7,356 nt of DNA, taken from contig JAEZWW010000024.1 of NCBI GenBank assembly GCA_023442945.1, positions 1-7,356 on the forward strand. The letters are read 5' to 3'. The stretch comes from Pseudomonadota bacterium. GTDB taxonomy: Bacteria; Pseudomonadota; Gammaproteobacteria; Burkholderiales; Burkholderiaceae_C. Under the pieces are notes generated by a model. It ran no database searches. It saw only the letters and a program-made list of their open reading frames with translations, and was not told where the DNA came from. Below are positions 1 through 5,727 of the stretch, in pieces. Within the stretch, counting starts at the first letter, position 1; every line of letters begins with the position of its first letter. Made by a program: the position numbers and the translations under genes.

Positions 1-260
1 GTTCTGGCGGGGTGGCGTGTGCAGCGCAGCATGCACGCGCTTCGTGAACTGACTGGCCGAAGTTGTTTGAGCGGAGCGCTGCAAGCGCAAAGCGAGTTCC
101 TGCGGCCCACCCCGCCAGAACCACGACGCAGGTTTGCCCCTGCGCGCAGCGCAGGGGTCGCAGACGTGGGGTCGCCTTTCTTTTGGGGACTTTTCTTTGG
201 CGACGCAAAGAAAAGTGCCTCGGCCGCCGGGCCGAAACCCGGCCTCCCACCCTCGACCAA
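1..260. repeat. Composite palindromic intergenic repeat, truncated by the window edge
   Basis: No gene is visible here; the reading frames give low-complexity Arg/Pro/Ala proteins. The stretch is a chain of inverted repeats. A perfect 15-base pair joins 1-15 and 107-121, with 91 bases between, and may continue left of the window. A 9-base stem with a 3-base loop lies at 137-145/149-157. An 11-base stem with a 6-base loop lies at 189-199/206-216, and a 6-base stem at 226-231/238-243. From memory, blocks of this kind (a GAGCGGAGCG-type stretch, then a TTTCTTTTGG stretch, then the CTTTTCTTTG hairpin) recur between genes in Comamonadaceae. The stems are directly visible; the family assignment is recollection. 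It carries no transposase and would be a non-autonomous element. Confidence 0.7.
189..216. repeat. Perfect 11-bp hairpin inside the intergenic repeat
   Basis: The arms ACTTTTCTTTG (189-199) and CAAAGAAAAGT (206-216) are exact reverse complements around the loop GCGACG. The stem is A/T-rich in a very GC-rich setting, so it stands out from the local composition. It could act as a weak terminator on either strand, because each arm brings short T and A runs. It more likely persists as the core of a dispersed repeat. Confidence 0.75.
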
Positions 261-433
261 CCGCCACCGCTCAAAACCGCCGACCCACCCCTTAAGCCAG
301 TGTTCGCCCAAAAAATCCATCAAAAACGCCTCCAGCCCTAGCGCCATCAGCGCAACCAGCTCCTCTATCCATAGCGCCCTGCACCAGCCCGGCAGCCGGG
401 TACAGTGGCGCCTTCCCCTCCCGCCCCGAGCCA
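261..433. other. Leader region upstream of the spermidine-synthase-like gene
   Basis: No coding region is supported in these bases. Positions 319-376 resemble a diverged copy of another short repeat that I recall from Comamonadaceae, of the pattern CAAAAACGCC, then TAGCGC, then AGCGCAACCAGCT, then CTAT. A small perfect hairpin (388-392/396-400, loop CAG) abuts TACAGT at 401-406, which matches the sigma-70 -10 consensus at four of six bases and would place transcription start about 20 bases before the ATG at 434. No good -35 box is visible 16-18 bases upstream. The repeat call and the promoter call are both weak. Confidence 0.35.
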
Positions 434-2101
434 ATGCCTGCCACCGCAGCACCTGACGCTGAGCCCCACGACGCGCCGCCCGCGCGCCGCGGCCCGCACC
501 CGACCGAGCTGGCGCTGCTGGCCAGCGTGTTCGTGGTCGCCGCCTGCGGCCTGCTGTACGAACTGGCGGCGGGCGCCATCGCCAGCTACGTGCTGGGCGA
601 TTCGGTGCTGCAGTTCTCCACCATCATCGGCACCTACCTGTTTGCGATGGGCATTGGCAGCTACCTGTCGCGCTTTTTTGAGCGCCAGCTGCCCGCGCAC
701 TTTCTGCGGATCGAACTGCTGGTCGCGCTGGCCGGCGGGCTGCTGCCGGTGGCGCTGTTTTTGGCCAACGCTTACGCGCCGGGCGCCTTCCGCGTGCTGC
801 TGTACGGCCTGGTGCTGCTGGTGGGCATGCTGGTCGGGCTGGAGATCCCGCTGGTGATGCGCATCCTGCGGCGCAACGTGCAGCTCAAAGAGCTGGTGTC
901 GCAGGTGCTGACCTTCGACTACCTGGGCGCGCTGGCCGTGTCGCTGGCGTTTCCGCTGGTGCTGGTGCCGCAGCTGGGGCTGATCCGCACCGGGCTGGTG
1001 TTCGGTCTGCTGAACGCGGCGGTGGCGGTGTGGGCGCTGTGGCTGTTCCGCGGCGAGTTGCGCCAGTGGTCGACCCACGCCGCGGCCTGCGCGCTGACTT
1101 TCGCGCTGCTGCTGGCCGCGCTGGCCGGTGCCGGGCAGATCACCACGCTGACCGAAGACCGCCTGTACGCCGACCGCGTGGTGTTTGCGCAAACCACGCC
1201 GTACCAGCGCATCGTCGTCACGCACAACGCCGGGGCGGGCAAGACCGGCCATCGCCTGTTCTTGAACGGCAACCTGCAGTTTGCCGAGCGCGACGAATAC
1301 CGCTACCACGAAGCCCTGGTCCACCCCGCCATGGCCGCGCACGGCGCGCCCAAGAAGGTGGCGGTGCTGGGCGGCGGCGACGGCATGGCGGTGCGCGAAA
1401 TCCTGAAGTACCCGAGCGTTGAGGAGATCACCCTGGTCGAGCTGGACCCGGCCATGACGACGCTGTTTCGCGACCAGCCCGAGCTGGCGGCGCTGAATGG
1501 CGGCGCGCTCCAATCGCCCAAGCTGCGCATCGTCAACACCGATGCGTTCCAGTGGCTGGGCGAGGGCGGTCACGCCGCCGCCCGGCCGCCCGAAGGCGGC
1601 GAGCGGCCCCCTCGGGGGGCAGCGGACCACGCGCCAGCGGGGGAGCATGGGGGCCTCGACACCTTTGACGTGATCGTGGTCGACTTCCCCGACCCCACCA
1701 ACTTCAACATCGGCAAGCTCTACACCGCCAGCTTCTACGCTCTGCTGGACCAGCGCCTGTCGGCCAGCGGCTACGCCGTGGTGCAGACCACGTCGCCCCT
1801 GATCGCGCGCCAGACCTTCTGGACCGTGGTGCAAACCATCGAAGCCGCCGGCCTGCGCACCGCGCCGTACCACGCACACGTGCCCAGCTTTGGCGAATGG
1901 GGCTTTGTCATCGCCAGCCGCCGGCCCTGGCGTTTGCCCGCCGATCTGCCGCCGGGACTGCGCTTTCTGACACCGCAGACGCTGCCGTTGCTGTTCGACT
2001 TCCCCGTCGACATGGCGCGCGTGCCGGCAGAGGTCAACCGGCTGTCGAACCAGGTGCTGGTGCACAGTTACGAGACCGAGTGGGGGCGGGTGCATGAATA
2101 A
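434..2101 (+). CDS. speE: Membrane-anchored spermidine synthase-like polyamine aminopropyltransferase
   Basis: 555 residues. The first half (about 25-235) holds about seven hydrophobic segments. The second half is a spermidine-synthase fold. Visible motifs are YQR (257-259), LFLNGNLQF (275-283), the GGGDG nucleotide loop (313-317), VELD with E336 for the ribose, TDAF (369-372), and VVDFPDP (415-421), in which D417 and D420 match the catalytic and amine-binding aspartates of the family. LYTASFY (429-435) follows. Known enzymes move an aminopropyl group from decarboxylated S-adenosylmethionine to putrescine; the substrate here is not proven. Soluble SpeE is near 280-290 residues, so the membrane half is an addition seen in a distinct subfamily. 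Residues about 380-407 are an Ala/Gly/Pro/Arg/Glu-rich insertion made of repeat-like DNA. The only good start is 434; no clear Shine-Dalgarno site precedes it. The gene is probably co-transcribed with the oxidase downstream. Confidence 0.88.
   Translation: MPATAAPDAEPHDAPPARRGPHPTELALLASVFVVAACGLLYELAAGAIASYVLGDSVLQFSTIIGTYLFAMGIGSYLSRFFERQLPAHFLRIELLVALAGGLLPVALFLANAYAPGAFRVLLYGLVLLVGMLVGLEIPLVMRILRRNVQLKELVSQVLTFDYLGALAVSLAFPLVLVPQLGLIRTGLVFGLLNAAVAVWALWLFRGELRQWSTHAAACALTFALLLAALAGAGQITTLTEDRLYADRVVFAQTTPYQRIVVTHNAGAGKTGHRLFLNGNLQFAERDEYRYHEALVHPAMAAHGAPKKVAVLGGGDGMAVREILKYPSVEEITLVELDPAMTTLFRDQPELAALNGGALQSPKLRIVNTDAFQWLGEGGHAAARPPEGGERPPRGAADHAPAGEHGGLDTFDVIVVDFPDPTNFNIGKLYTASFYALLDQRLSASGYAVVQTTSPLIARQTFWTVVQTIEAAGLRTAPYHAHVPSFGEWGFVIASRRPWRLPADLPPGLRFLTPQTLPLLFDFPVDMARVPAEVNRLSNQVLVHSYETEWGRVHE
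1571..1656. repeat. Palindromic repeat-like insert within the spermidine-synthase reading frame
   Basis: Two adjacent stem-loops lie inside the gene. One has stem GCCGCC/GGCGGC (1585-1590/1595-1600) with a CGAA loop. The other has stem GCCCCC/GGGGGC (1606-1611/1615-1620) with loop TCG. A G-rich tail runs to about 1654. From memory, the pattern CCCCCTCGGGGGGCAGCG followed by GCGGGGGAGC is a very common intergenic repeat in Comamonadaceae. It adds about 28 codons without a stop or frameshift, between the TDAF strand and the FDVIVVDFPDP strand, where SpeE proteins normally have a short loop. Stems and location are seen; the identity as a mobile repeat is inferred. Confidence 0.65.
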
Positions 2102-2104
2102 ACG

Positions 2105-2225
2105 GTCGCACCCCCCTGAGTCGCCTGCGGCGCCTTCCCCCCTCTCCTGCGGGAGGGGGGACAACGCCAGCACCCGGCGCAGGTCCGGGCGCGGCGTTCG
2201 CTGGGTTGGCGCGCGCCACGTGGAG
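2105..2225. repeat. Palindromic repeat between the synthase and oxidase genes
   Basis: The 165 bases between the two genes are mostly a structured repeat. A small CGCC/GGCG hairpin (2122-2125/2129-2132) is followed by a large C-run/G-run hairpin (2137-2146 with 2151-2160, loop about 2147-2150). Bases of the GACAACGCCAGC, GGCGCAGG and CTGGGTTGGCGCGCG type follow. I recall this order of blocks from intergenic repeats in related genomes. There is no T-run after the hairpin, so it is not a typical intrinsic terminator. It could still slow RNA polymerase or stabilise the 3' end of the upstream message. Confidence 0.6.
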
Positions 2226-2266
2226 CGCGACGTGGGCAGTGCGGTCAGGCGTGGATTGGGCGCAGC

Positions 2267-3898
2267 ATGCTGCAACGGCGCGCGCTGCTGAGCGGTGCGG
2301 CCAGCCTCGCGGCGCTGGCCGCGTGTGGTGAGCGTGCTGCGGTCGAAGCCATCGACGGTACCTACACCGGCATCGCCCACGAGCGCGGTCACCTGCTGCG
2401 CGAACCCAAGGCCGAGCGCCCGCCCGACGTCACCCGCCGCGCGCACACGGTGATCGCCGGTGGCGGCATCGCCGGCTTGGCGGCGGCGCGGGCCTTGCGG
2501 CTGCGCGGGCACGACGACTTTGCGCTGCTGGAGCTGGAAGACGCGCCCGGCGGCAACAGCCGCGGCACGCAAGTGATGGGCATTGCCTGCCCGCAGGGCG
2601 CGCACTACCTGCCGCTGCCGGGCGACGACGCGCGCGAGGTGCAGGACCTGCTGGAGGAGCTGGGTCTGCGTCGCCGCGTGGCAGGTCGTTGGACGTACGA
2701 CGAGCGCCACCTGTGCCACAGCCCGCAGGAGCGGCTGTTCTTCCACGGCCAGTGGCAGGACGGGCTGCTGCCGGTGCAGGGCGTGGGCGCGGACACGCTG
2801 GCGCAGTACCGGCGCTTTGCCGCGCTGGTGGCCGACGCGCAGCGCCAGGCGCATTACGCCATTCCGGTGCTTCGCAGCCAGTTCGCCCCGGTGCAGCTTG
2901 CGCAAGACGCTATCACTTTCAAAGCGTGGCTGGACCAGCAAGGCCTGACCGACGCGCAGCTGCGCTGGTACTTGGACTATGCGTGTCGGGACGACTTTGG
3001 CGCTGGCATCGGTGCCGTGTCGGCCTGGGCCGGGCTGCATTACTTCGCCAGCCGGCACGGCTTTCAGGCGCCGGGCGACGGCGATGACGGGCCGCACGAC
3101 GCCGTGCTGACCTGGGCCGAAGGCAACGGCTGGCTCAGCGCGCGCCTGGCCGCGCCGCTGGGCGATCGCTTGCACACCGGGCGCGTGGTGCGGCGCATCG
3201 CGCCTGAACGCGAAGGCGTCGCCGTCGATGCGATCGACGTCGCCAGCGGCCGCGTCGAGCGCTGGCTGGCGCGCCAGGCCATCGTCGCGCTGCCGCTGCA
3301 CGTGGCCGCGCGCGTGGTCCAGCCCGCGCCCGAAGCGCTGCGGCAATTGGCCGCCGGCGTGCGCACGGCGCCCTGGGTGGTGGCCAACCTGCGCCTGCGC
3401 GCGCCGCTGCAGGACCGCCCCGGCGCCGCGCCGAGCTGGGACAACGTCATCTACGGCGGCGCCGGCCTGGGTTACGTCGACGCCATGCACCAAAGCCTGC
3501 GCCCCGTGCCCGGCCCCACGGTGCTGACCTGGTACCGCGCCCTGGGCGATGAACCGGGCGCGCGCGCCGCGCTGCTGGCCGCGTCCTGGTCCACCTGGCG
3601 CGACGCCGCGCTGGCCGAACTGGCGCCCGCCCACCCCGACCTGGCGGGCAAGACGCTGCGCATCGACGTCACGCGCTACGGCCACGCCATGGCCGTTCCG
3701 GCGCCCGGCGTTTTGAGCCAAATCGACCGTTGGCGCAAGATGGCTCTGCGCAGCCAGCTATTGAAATCGGAGCATCTGGTGGCCGCGCAATTCGCTGACG
3801 CCCCGCGCCTGGCCTTCGCCCACAGCGACTGGGCCGGCTATTCCGTGTTTGAAGAAGCCTTCACCCTGGGCCACGCGGCCGGGCTGGCGCTGGCCTGA
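2267..3898 (+). CDS. Tat-exported lipoprotein flavin amine oxidase-like oxidoreductase
   Basis: 543 residues. The N-terminus is a twin-arginine leader (R4-R5, then ALLSG) running into a lipobox LAAC (17-20), so C20 should be lipidated. G21 at +2 would not retain the protein in the inner membrane by the E. coli rule. The FAD fold starts with VIAGGGIAGLAAARAL (GGGIAG at 65-70), then E89 for the ribose and APGGNSRG (93-100), the usual second glycine motif of flavin amine oxidases. The C-terminus carries FAHSDWAGYS and a GHAAG end (517-539), which closes over the flavin in this family. It probably oxidises an amine using FAD and oxygen; the substrate is unknown, and phytoene-desaturase-type relatives share the same fold. 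Tat export fits an enzyme folded with its cofactor. The start is chosen because the signal peptide begins at once; the ribosome site is weak. It sits directly after the spermidine-synthase gene. Confidence 0.82.
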   Translation: MLQRRALLSGAASLAALAACGERAAVEAIDGTYTGIAHERGHLLREPKAERPPDVTRRAHTVIAGGGIAGLAAARALRLRGHDDFALLELEDAPGGNSRGTQVMGIACPQGAHYLPLPGDDAREVQDLLEELGLRRRVAGRWTYDERHLCHSPQERLFFHGQWQDGLLPVQGVGADTLAQYRRFAALVADAQRQAHYAIPVLRSQFAPVQLAQDAITFKAWLDQQGLTDAQLRWYLDYACRDDFGAGIGAVSAWAGLHYFASRHGFQAPGDGDDGPHDAVLTWAEGNGWLSARLAAPLGDRLHTGRVVRRIAPEREGVAVDAIDVASGRVERWLARQAIVALPLHVAARVVQPAPEALRQLAAGVRTAPWVVANLRLRAPLQDRPGAAPSWDNVIYGGAGLGYVDAMHQSLRPVPGPTVLTWYRALGDEPGARAALLAASWSTWRDAALAELAPAHPDLAGKTLRIDVTRYGHAMAVPAPGVLSQIDRWRKMALRSQLLKSEHLVAAQFADAPRLAFAHSDWAGYSVFEEAFTLGHAAGLALA

Positions 3899-3940
3899 AG
3901 CCACCGCGCGGCACGGCGGCGCGGCCCCGGGTGGCGGACG

Positions 3941-3954
3941 GACAAGCGCTTGTC
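3941..3954. promoter_or_regulatory. Perfect 14-bp palindrome, candidate operator of the ferritin-like gene
   Basis: GACAAGC followed by GCTTGTC is an exact palindrome 43 bases after the oxidase stop and 115 bases before the ferritin-like ATG. It overlaps CTGACA (3954-3959), which matches the -35 consensus at five of six bases. A dimeric repressor or activator could bind here. It does not look like a Fur box. No regulator is identified. Confidence 0.4.
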
Positions 3955-3987
3955 TGACAGGCGAGGGGGCCGCGCGCGGCCTACAGT
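3954..3987 (+). promoter_or_regulatory. Candidate promoter with a palindrome in its spacer
   Basis: CTGACA (3954-3959) and TACAGT (3982-3987) resemble -35 and -10 boxes but are 22 bases apart, longer than the usual 16-18. The spacer contains a second perfect 14-base palindrome, GGCCGCG followed by CGCGGCC (3968-3981). Long spacers with an internal dyad occur at promoters controlled by MerR-type activators, which use 19-20 bases, so the comparison is loose. The -10 match is four of six. Transcription would start near 3994, giving a leader of about 75 bases. Confidence 0.3.
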
Positions 3988-4055
3988 TTCTGGCACACCT
4001 ACATCCATCACCCACGACCGCTGCGCGCGGTGTCTGAACGCGCGGCGCGACCCAC

Positions 4056-4060
4056 AAGGA
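4056..4060 (+). promoter_or_regulatory. Shine-Dalgarno site fixing the ferritin-like start
   Basis: AAGGA lies eight bases before the ATG at 4069. It favours that start over the in-frame GTG at 4030, which would add 13 Arg/Pro-rich residues and has no comparable site. Confidence 0.7.
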
Positions 4061-4068
4061 AACCCACC

Positions 4069-4647
4069 ATGGCCTCCAAGAAAGCCGAACCCCCCAAAAC
4101 CGACAAAGCCCCGAAAGCCGCACCGACCCGGCTGGTGCTGAACGAAGCCGGGCTGAAGGCCGCGCGTTCCAGCCTGGACGACGGCGCCGTCACGCCGCAC
4201 AACAACGGCCCGTGGGTCAAGGACATCATCCAGTTGCTCAACGATTCGCTGGCGACCGAGTTGGTCTGCGTGCTGCGCTACAAGCGCCACCATTACATGG
4301 CCAATGGCATGACTTCGCCCGCCATTGCGCAAGAATTTTTGGTCCACGCCCAGGAAGAACAAGGCCACGCCGATCGCATTGCCGAGCGCATCGTGCAGCT
4401 GGGCGGCGAGCCCGACTTCAACCCCGCCACGCTGGTGGCGCGCAGTCACGCCGACTACGACGCCTCGGGCGACCTGAAGGCCATGATCCGCGCCAACCTG
4501 ATCGCCGAACGCGTGGCGATCGAGGCGTACAGCCAGATGGTCGATTTGATTGGCGACAAGGACCCGACCACGAAGCGCCTGGTCGAACAGATCCTGAACG
4601 ACGAGCAGGAACACGCCGAGGAACTGGCCACCTGGCTGGCGATCTGA
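4069..4647 (+). CDS. Ferritin-like diiron protein (bacterioferritin/Dps-like)
   Basis: 192 residues from the ATG at 4069. The first 20 or so (SKKAEPPKTDKAPKAAP) form a lysine/proline-rich tail that should be disordered. A four-helix ferritin-like domain follows, with the usual iron ligands: E64 in LATELVCVLRY, an ExxH pair E97/H100 in HAQEEQGHAD, E147 or E152 in the third helix, and a second ExxH pair E179/H182 in NDEQEHAEE. This E, ExxH, E, ExxH order marks a dinuclear iron site as in bacterioferritin. Likely roles are iron storage, iron oxidation or protection from peroxide in the cytoplasm. The basic tail recalls the DNA-binding tails of some Dps proteins, but the within-subunit ExxH pattern differs from true Dps, whose iron site lies between subunits. 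No heme ligand is obvious. It has its own promoter-like region and appears to be a single-gene unit ending before the terminator at 4942. Confidence 0.83.
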   Translation: MASKKAEPPKTDKAPKAAPTRLVLNEAGLKAARSSLDDGAVTPHNNGPWVKDIIQLLNDSLATELVCVLRYKRHHYMANGMTSPAIAQEFLVHAQEEQGHADRIAERIVQLGGEPDFNPATLVARSHADYDASGDLKAMIRANLIAERVAIEAYSQMVDLIGDKDPTTKRLVEQILNDEQEHAEELATWLAI

Positions 4648-4941
4648 GGCGCGCCGGCACGCTGGCCACGCGCGGTGCACAGACGGTCACGCCCAGTACA
4701 CAGTTCTTTACCAACTGGGCGCCGAACGCGGCGGAACTTCCCCTGAAAGCACCACTCAGATACCGCATAGCCAGCAAAAGCCGGCCCTTGAATTAACCCA
4801 CCCGTCACCCTATCTGCTTATCGAACTCACGCTGCCGAGCCTGACGACCGCCTAGGTCGATTGACCCACCTGTAACGCACTTCCTCCTCCCTCCCTCCTC
4901 CTCCTTCGTTCCAGGTCGCTCCGGCAGCTTTTTTATGCTGC
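4648..4941. other. Gene-free stretch between ferritin-like gene and terminator
   Basis: No convincing gene is visible. It contains a perfect 8-base inverted repeat (4690-4697/4714-4721, 16-base loop) without a T-run. There is also a 17-base direct repeat copy pair at 4792-4808 and 4860-4876 (14 of 17 identical), and a 5-base hairpin at 4845-4849/4855-4859. A 28-base pyrimidine-only tract at 4880-4907 precedes a small GCAGC/GCTGC hairpin around a T-run (4924-4941). Parts are less GC-rich than the genes around it. I recognise no RNA family. Confidence 0.5.
4792..4876. repeat. Imperfect 17-bp direct repeat pair
   Basis: ATTAACCCACCCGTCAC (4792-4808) and ATTGACCCACCTGTAAC (4860-4876) agree at 14 of 17 positions and start 68 bases apart. 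Their purpose is unknown; they could be binding sites or remnants of a duplication. Confidence 0.45.
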
Positions 4942-4980
4942 AAAACGCCGCCCAGCCATGTGCTGAGGCGGCGTTTTCTT
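4942..4980. terminator. Bidirectional intrinsic terminator between convergent genes
   Basis: An 11-base stem AAAACGCCGCC/GGCGGCGTTTT (4942-4952/4967-4977) continues after a bulged A (4966) into CAGC/GCTG (4953-4956/4962-4965) with a 5-base loop. A-runs on the left and T-runs on the right make it work in both directions. It can end the ferritin-like transcript from the left and the gst transcript from the right. Confidence 0.8.
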
Positions 4981-5074
4981 TGGGCGCGTGTGGGCAACGC
5001 GCGCGCTGGGTCGCGTCGAAGAAGTGGTCAGGGAGCAAGGCGCGATCAAGGCCCGATCGAGATCGCTGCAGAAC

Positions 5075-5092
5075 GCCCGCACCGTGGCGGGC
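5075..5092 (-). terminator. Hairpin just after the gst stop codon
   Basis: GCCCGC/GCGGGC (5075-5080/5087-5092) pairs perfectly around a 6-base loop, 11 bases beyond the gst stop codon. No T-run follows on the minus strand, so it would more likely protect the 3' end of the message than terminate it. The stronger terminator lies further on at 4942-4980. Confidence 0.35.
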
Positions 5093-5103
5093 ATTGGCCG
5101 AAA

Positions 5104-5727
5104 TCAGGCCGTCGGCACGGTTTCGGCGAAGCTGGGGCGCTGCATCAGGCGCTCGTCCAGCAGGCGCGCCAGGTTGTCGTGGCGGCTGCGCCAGTCCAGC
5201 TCGGGAAAGCGGAAGTCCAGGTAACCCAGCGCGCAGCCCACGGCGATGTCGGCCAGCGTGGGGTGCACGCCACTGGAACACCACGGCTTGTCGCCCAGGC
5301 CGGCGCTCATGGCGGCCAGGGCGTCGTCCACCTTGCGCATCTGGCGGTCGATCCAGGCCTGGCTGCGTTCGCCGTCGGCGCGGCCGGGCCAGGTTTTCTC
5401 CAGGCGGGCCAGGATGGCGGCGTCGCACAGGCCGTCGGCCAGGGCTTCCCAGGTTTTGACTTCCACGCGCTGGCGGCCGGACGGCGGGATCAGCTTGCCC
5501 ACGGGCGACAGCGTGTCCACGTACTCGACGATCACGCGCGAGTCGAACACCGCGTCCTGCCCGTCCATCACCAGGCAGGGCACCTTGCCCAGCGGGTTGG
5601 CTTCGTGGATCTGGGTGTCCGCCGCCCAGACGTTTTCCGGCACGAAGCGGTAGTCCAGCTTCTTTTCGGCCATGACCACGCGCACTTTGCGCACGTAGGG
5701 ACTGGAGATGGCGCCGATCAAACGCAT
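5104..5727 (-). CDS. Glutathione S-transferase family protein (YibF-like)
   Basis: 207 residues, the usual length of a bacterial glutathione transferase. The N-terminal thioredoxin-like domain begins MRLIGAISSPYVRKVRV, with S8/S9 in the catalytic position and no cysteine there. NPLGKVP (44-50) supplies the cis-proline P50, and FDSRVIVEY (61-69) supplies the D62-S63 pair that holds the gamma-glutamyl part of glutathione. The helical C-terminal domain has EALADGLCDA (94-103) and the folding motif T157-LAD160 followed by IAVGCALGYLDFR. The whole order, including EALADG and the GYL-FR segment, closely follows E. coli YibF as I remember it. YibF-type proteins bind glutathione, but their physiological substrate is poorly known. 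The gene is cytosolic, stands alone, and is divergent from purB with 140 bases between. The start at 5727 begins the fold directly; no good Shine-Dalgarno site is visible. Confidence 0.9.
   Translation of the reverse strand: MRLIGAISSPYVRKVRVVMAEKKLDYRFVPENVWAADTQIHEANPLGKVPCLVMDGQDAVFDSRVIVEYVDTLSPVGKLIPPSGRQRVEVKTWEALADGLCDAAILARLEKTWPGRADGERSQAWIDRQMRKVDDALAAMSAGLGDKPWCSSGVHPTLADIAVGCALGYLDFRFPELDWRSRHDNLARLLDERLMQRPSFAETVPTA

Noticed and set aside
19..456. A 145-codon frame in the repeat region
   Set aside because: It runs through palindromic repeats and gives Arg/Pro/Ser-rich sequence without any protein motif.
2899..2923. A possible copy of a short dispersed repeat inside the oxidase gene (GCTATCACTTTCAAAGC); a similar hint lies at 3756-3775
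   Set aside because: The resemblance is short, and the encoded residues fit smoothly into the oxidase sequence.
365..3721. A 1118-codon open frame on the minus strand across both the synthase and oxidase genes
   Set aside because: The plus-strand genes have clear conserved motifs along their whole length. The antisense product is a Gln/Arg/His/Ala/Gly mixture with no recognisable fold, as expected when stops are rare in the complement of GC-biased codons.
4030..4068. GTG start for the ferritin-like gene
   Set aside because: No ribosome site precedes it, whereas AAGGA sits eight bases before the ATG at 4069.
4418..4808. Minus-strand frames after the pyrimidine tract, which reads as repeated GGAGG on that strand
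   Set aside because: The frames next to the tract are very short, and the longer ones start further away and overlap the ferritin-like gene in antisense without motifs.
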